This document shows, piece by piece, positions 60,989-64,000 of a DNA stretch of 64,000 nt. The stretch is from Candidatus Hydrogenedentota bacterium. Its GTDB lineage: Bacteria; Hydrogenedentota; Hydrogenedentia; Hydrogenedentales; SLHB01. Both the position numbers and the translations under genes were made by a program. Numbering within the stretch: position 1 is the stretch's first letter; the number at the start of each line of letters is the position of its first letter. The stretch covers positions 1 to 64,000 of the forward strand of contig JABWCD010000016.1 of the NCBI GenBank assembly GCA_013359265.1. The letters are read 5' to 3'. The notes below the pieces were generated by a model. The model saw nothing but the letters and a program-made list of their open reading frames with translations, made no database searches and was not told the origin of the DNA.

Positions 60989-63412
60989 ATGAAATGGGGG
61001 AGTCGGGAGTTGTCAAGCAGGGGCGCCAGGGCAGCATCGGGTGTGCGTCTAGCCGGGCCTGCAGTGGCGGCATTCAGCGTGGCCGCGGCTACGCTACTGC
61101 TGCAACTGGTCCAGACTCGAATCTTCAGCGTCGTCTACTGGAACCACGTTGTTTACTTCATCGTGTCCATCGCGCTGCTGGGGTTTGGAATTAGCGGTAC
61201 ATGGATGTCTTTTGGAAAGGACTCCCGCTTGGCGCGGGTACTGACCGTCCCCCTGGCCGCCGTACTCTTCTTCGTCTCGACGCTCGTCTCCTCGCTCGCA
61301 ATGACCCAATTGGATATCAACACCGCCTCGGTCGCCACGGTAAAGAGCAACCAGTATCTACTCTACCTGACGTACGCGTGCGCCGTGCTGCCGTACTTCT
61401 TCTCGGGCTGGATTCTCGGCCTTGTGTACCGCGATTACGCCGAGCATATGAATTTCTTGTACTTTGCGGACCTCGTCGGCGCCGCCTCGGGATGCTTCTT
61501 GTTTCTCGCGCTCATTGGGCCGCTCGGCGCCGTAACGCTCGTGGTCATCGCGGCCGGCTTGGTGACCCTTCCCGCGCTTGCACTCAATCCCCGCTCGAGA
61601 ATAAGCCTCTACGGCGGCGCCATATGCCTCGCGACCGCCGCCGCAATCGTCGTCTTTGAACGCGACATCGACCGCTCGATCCAGCCGGAAGAAACCAAGG
61701 CATTGGTCTCGCTCTACAAAGCCGCGGGTCACGTTCCGGCCATCGAACCTTCGATCGAGTTCTCCGAATGGAATTCTATCTCGCGAATCGACGTGACGGG
61801 CAGTGTCCGCCACCCGCGCGAGAAACGTATATTCATTGACGGCGACGCATGGACAGGTATGGCCGTGCATTGGACGCATCCACCTTCCGACTGGAATCCG
61901 GAACGCGAGTGCCTCATAACGTGGGCGTCGCCGTACCTGCTGATCCCCAAGCCGGATTCGGTGCTCGTTATCGGGTCGGGAGGGGGCGTCGACGTGCTGA
62001 ATTCGCTGCGCGCAAACCCCAGCCACGTCGACGCCGTCGAGATTAATCCCACAACCGCGCGCATCGTGAAGCAGGAATACGGAAAGCAAACCAAGGTCGT
62101 ATTCGGGCGCCCCGAGGTCGACGTCCACAACGAAGAGGGACGCAGCTTTGTGCGCCGCAGCGGCAGACAGTATGACGTAATCGTCATGAACGCGATCGAT
62201 ACCTTCGCGGCGCTGAACTCGGGCGCGTATGTGCTCTCCGAAAGCTATCTCTATACCGTCGAGGCCATGAAAGACTATATTACCCATCTCACACCGGGCG
62301 GCATACTGAACATCTCGCGATGGAAGACCCCGGCGGAGTCGGTCCGGCTGTTCACCGTGATGCTCGAGGCCATGTACGAACTCGGGTACGAAACCCCGGA
62401 GCGGCACATCCTGGCCGTGTTCAATCCGTTCAACGGATTCATCGGAATCATGGCCGGCAATCGCCCGTTCTCGGATATCCAAATCGAGACCGTCCGCGAA
62501 CACGCCGAGCGGAATAAACTGAACATGATGTTTCCCGTGGCGCAAGAAGATATGACGTACGCGATTCAAAAGACTTACAAGCAATACGCCGATCTGCGCC
62601 AAACGGGCAAACAGTTGGACGCAGTCAAACAGTGGGAGTTCGACGCTCGCCCCGTCTGGGACGACAGCCCGTTCTTCTTCAATTTCCTCAGCGTCCGCAA
62701 ATTGCTTATGGCGCGTTATTCAAGCGGCGCCGCTGAAATCCTGCGTGGTGGGCGCGCGTCGCTCACGCTTTTCACTCTGCTCTTCTGGCTGACCGTAGCG
62801 GTGCTCGTCTTCATGTTTCTTCCGCTGCTCAAGCGCGGCAGGGCGCGTATTCCACGGTTCCCGTCGTGGCTTGTCTATTTCATTTGTCTCGGTATCGCAT
62901 TCATCTTCGTGGAAATTGCGCTGATGCAGCGTTTCTCGCTCCTGCTCGGTCACCCCGCGCGTTCGTTGGCCACCGTGCTCGCCACATTGCTTCTGTTCGC
63001 GGGTATCGGCAGTCAAATGCGCGCAACGTTGCGAATCCCGCTCGCGGTTGGTATCTCCGGCGCGATCGTCACAATTCTCGTCGCGGGGTTCGTGTATCCA
63101 TCGATTGTGCCGCTTACTCTGGGCTGGCCGTTATGGCAGCGTGGCGTGGTTACCGCGGCCATGGTCGCGCCCCTGGGGTTCTTCATGGGCATGCCATTCC
63201 CGGAAGGAATACGCCTCGTCTCTATTCACGGACGCGACGCAGTGCCTTGGATGTGGGGGGTGAACGGGGGTGCAACGGTCCTCGGCTCCGTGCTGGCAAT
63301 TGTGCTTGCGATGGCCACGAACTTTACGACCGTGTTTGTGTCGGCCGCGGCGGTGTACGCGCTTGCCCTATTCCTGTTCGTGCGCAGGTTGAGTTCGATC
63401 CCTGCGCCGTAG
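60989..63412 (+). CDS. Spermidine-synthase-like multi-domain membrane protein
   Basis: The 807-residue protein has about seven membrane segments (20-240), a central cytoplasmic spermidine-synthase-type Rossmann domain and a second membrane domain (about 590-800). The middle domain contains the SAM-binding motif VLVIGSGGGVDVLNSLRAN with the acidic VDAVEINP, and the loop DVIVMNAIDTFAAL. A true spermidine synthase would have a GGGDG loop, and this is GSGGGVD, so the aminopropyl transfer activity is doubtful. The family is common as membrane fusion proteins of unknown substrate. The start codon is at the 5' end of the only long frame. Confidence 0.75.
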   Translation: MKWGSRELSSRGARAASGVRLAGPAVAAFSVAAATLLLQLVQTRIFSVVYWNHVVYFIVSIALLGFGISGTWMSFGKDSRLARVLTVPLAAVLFFVSTLVSSLAMTQLDINTASVATVKSNQYLLYLTYACAVLPYFFSGWILGLVYRDYAEHMNFLYFADLVGAASGCFLFLALIGPLGAVTLVVIAAGLVTLPALALNPRSRISLYGGAICLATAAAIVVFERDIDRSIQPEETKALVSLYKAAGHVPAIEPSIEFSEWNSISRIDVTGSVRHPREKRIFIDGDAWTGMAVHWTHPPSDWNPERECLITWASPYLLIPKPDSVLVIGSGGGVDVLNSLRANPSHVDAVEINPTTARIVKQEYGKQTKVVFGRPEVDVHNEEGRSFVRRSGRQYDVIVMNAIDTFAALNSGAYVLSESYLYTVEAMKDYITHLTPGGILNISRWKTPAESVRLFTVMLEAMYELGYETPERHILAVFNPFNGFIGIMAGNRPFSDIQIETVREHAERNKLNMMFPVAQEDMTYAIQKTYKQYADLRQTGKQLDAVKQWEFDARPVWDDSPFFFNFLSVRKLLMARYSSGAAEILRGGRASLTLFTLLFWLTVAVLVFMFLPLLKRGRARIPRFPSWLVYFICLGIAFIFVEIALMQRFSLLLGHPARSLATVLATLLLFAGIGSQMRATLRIPLAVGISGAIVTILVAGFVYPSIVPLTLGWPLWQRGVVTAAMVAPLGFFMGMPFPEGIRLVSIHGRDAVPWMWGVNGGATVLGSVLAIVLAMATNFTTVFVSAAAVYALALFLFVRRLSSIPAP

Positions 63413-63472
63413 CGCTGGCGGCCGTCCCGCGCGGCTGCATTTGATCGTCGTCTCCTCGAGTGATAGACCAGC

Positions 63473-64000
63473 ATGAACATGTCCAAGCCAGCGGATTCGC
63501 CCACTCGCATCCATATTGTTCGTCTTTGCATCACCGCCTTTGCGATCGTCTGGGCGACCCAAATCTACGGAGTCGTCGGGAACTCTCCCGTACTGGCGTG
63601 GTTGTACGTCCCCCTCCTCATCGTGTGTACATTTCGTGTATCACTGTGGGCGCTTGCCTTCATGTGCGCGCTCGTTGCAAACGAAGTGGGCGGGGGCCGG
63701 TTTCCAATCGCCGAGTTAGGGACCGCGGTGCAAGCCGTGTTCCTGCTTGATTTGGCTTGGCGCCGCACCGTGTTGCGGCCTGCGCCCGCGCTATCCACGC
63801 TCGCGACCGCCTATCTCGCGTTCCAACGCGTCGCCCGTACGTGCTTCATTCTCGTGTCGATAATACTGGTCACGTCACTCACCGTCCGTGGTGTGCCCGC
63901 CCTCGTCAGCGCGCTGTGGGCCGTTTCAATGCTCACGGTCGGCCTGTCGATTCCGGCGAAACCCCGGTTCCGGTGGAAGGCCGCCGCCGGCACTGCCCTC
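63473..64000 (+). CDS. Membrane protein, truncated by the window edge
   Basis: An open frame begins ATG at 63473, 60 bases after the preceding gene, and runs 176 codons to the end of the window without a stop. It has four or more membrane segments, starting at ICITAFAIVWATQIYGVVG-like and LAWLYVPLLIVCTF-like stretches, and is rich in basic loops. No family signature is visible in this part. The rest of the gene lies outside the window, so no function is offered. Confidence 0.6.
   Translation, partial: MNMSKPADSPTRIHIVRLCITAFAIVWATQIYGVVGNSPVLAWLYVPLLIVCTFRVSLWALAFMCALVANEVGGGRFPIAELGTAVQAVFLLDLAWRRTVLRPAPALSTLATAYLAFQRVARTCFILVSIILVTSLTVRGVPALVSALWAVSMLTVGLSIPAKPRFRWKAAAGTAL

Noticed and set aside
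60989-63412. Canonical spermidine synthase
   Set aside because: The SAM-binding loop is GSGGGVD rather than the GGGDG type, and the protein has two membrane domains; polyamine synthesis is not supported.

Overview
The window is a 64 kb piece of a high-GC bacterial chromosome with no rRNA, tRNA or CRISPR array that I can find. Several features point to a PVC/Hydrogenedentota-type heterotroph, probably uncultured. It has two prepilin-like proteins with the DG-H-V ending that is expanded in those phyla, Tat-exported sugar-isomerase-like and DUF6807 proteins, a carbamoyltransferase/SxtJ/DUF5989 cluster, flavin-dependent ThyX with a B12-dependent ribonucleotide reductase, and an Lpt-type permease that implies an outer membrane. 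This placement is an inference from gene content.

Layout. 1-853: gene-free edge with dispersed repeats. 0.85-8.1 kb: LptF/G permease, Ca-binding-repeat protein, bifunctional nuclease, Gfo/Idh/MocA oxidoreductase, giant DUF2339 membrane protein. 8.3-14.7 kb: NAD salvage (Nudix, pncA, pncB, nadE), split by an AT-richer two-gene insert encoding a NotI-like nuclease and a PLD-winged-helix nuclease. 14.7-18.3 kb: small membrane protein, cNMP-like sensor protein, purN, membrane sulfatase-like enzyme. 18.4-21.7 kb: thyX-nrdJ behind a regulatory region with tandem NrdR-box-like sites. 21.8-28.6 kb: DUF6807 protein, MBL hydrolase, Ser/Thr kinase with STAS partner, chemoreceptor. 28.8-38.1 kb: pdxJ, lipoprotein, TPR and RDD genes, greA, carB, rsmI and a sensor whose HisKA-like helix lacks the histidine. 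38.5-42.2 kb: a duplicated unit of His/Cys-rich small membrane protein plus prepilin-like protein, with a MerC gene in one copy. 42.4-47.1 kb: CBM6 lipoprotein, two-repeat secreted protein, then a tightly coupled operon of small membrane protein, Tes-like radical SAM enzyme and Lgt-like transferase. 47.1-53.8 kb: three Tat-exported FucI/AraA-like paralogues, a methyltransferase and a Tat TIM-barrel protein. 53.8-55.6 kb: convergent type II restriction-modification pair. 55.7-60.8 kb: a co-directional run of carbamoyltransferase, SxtJ, DUF5989, larB, larC and coaD. 61-64 kb: spermidine-synthase-like membrane protein and a truncated membrane protein.

The most interesting candidates for an undescribed system are the membrane protein/radical SAM/Lgt-like operon (possible lipid-tail coupling or membrane-spanning lipid chemistry) and the methyltransferase-less NotI-like + PLD-winged-helix insert inside the NAD genes. 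The carbamoyltransferase-SxtJ-DUF5989-LarBC run and the duplicated His/Cys-rich/prepilin/MerC locus also deserve attention. Long open frames antisense to many genes were judged to be GC-driven shadows and are left out.
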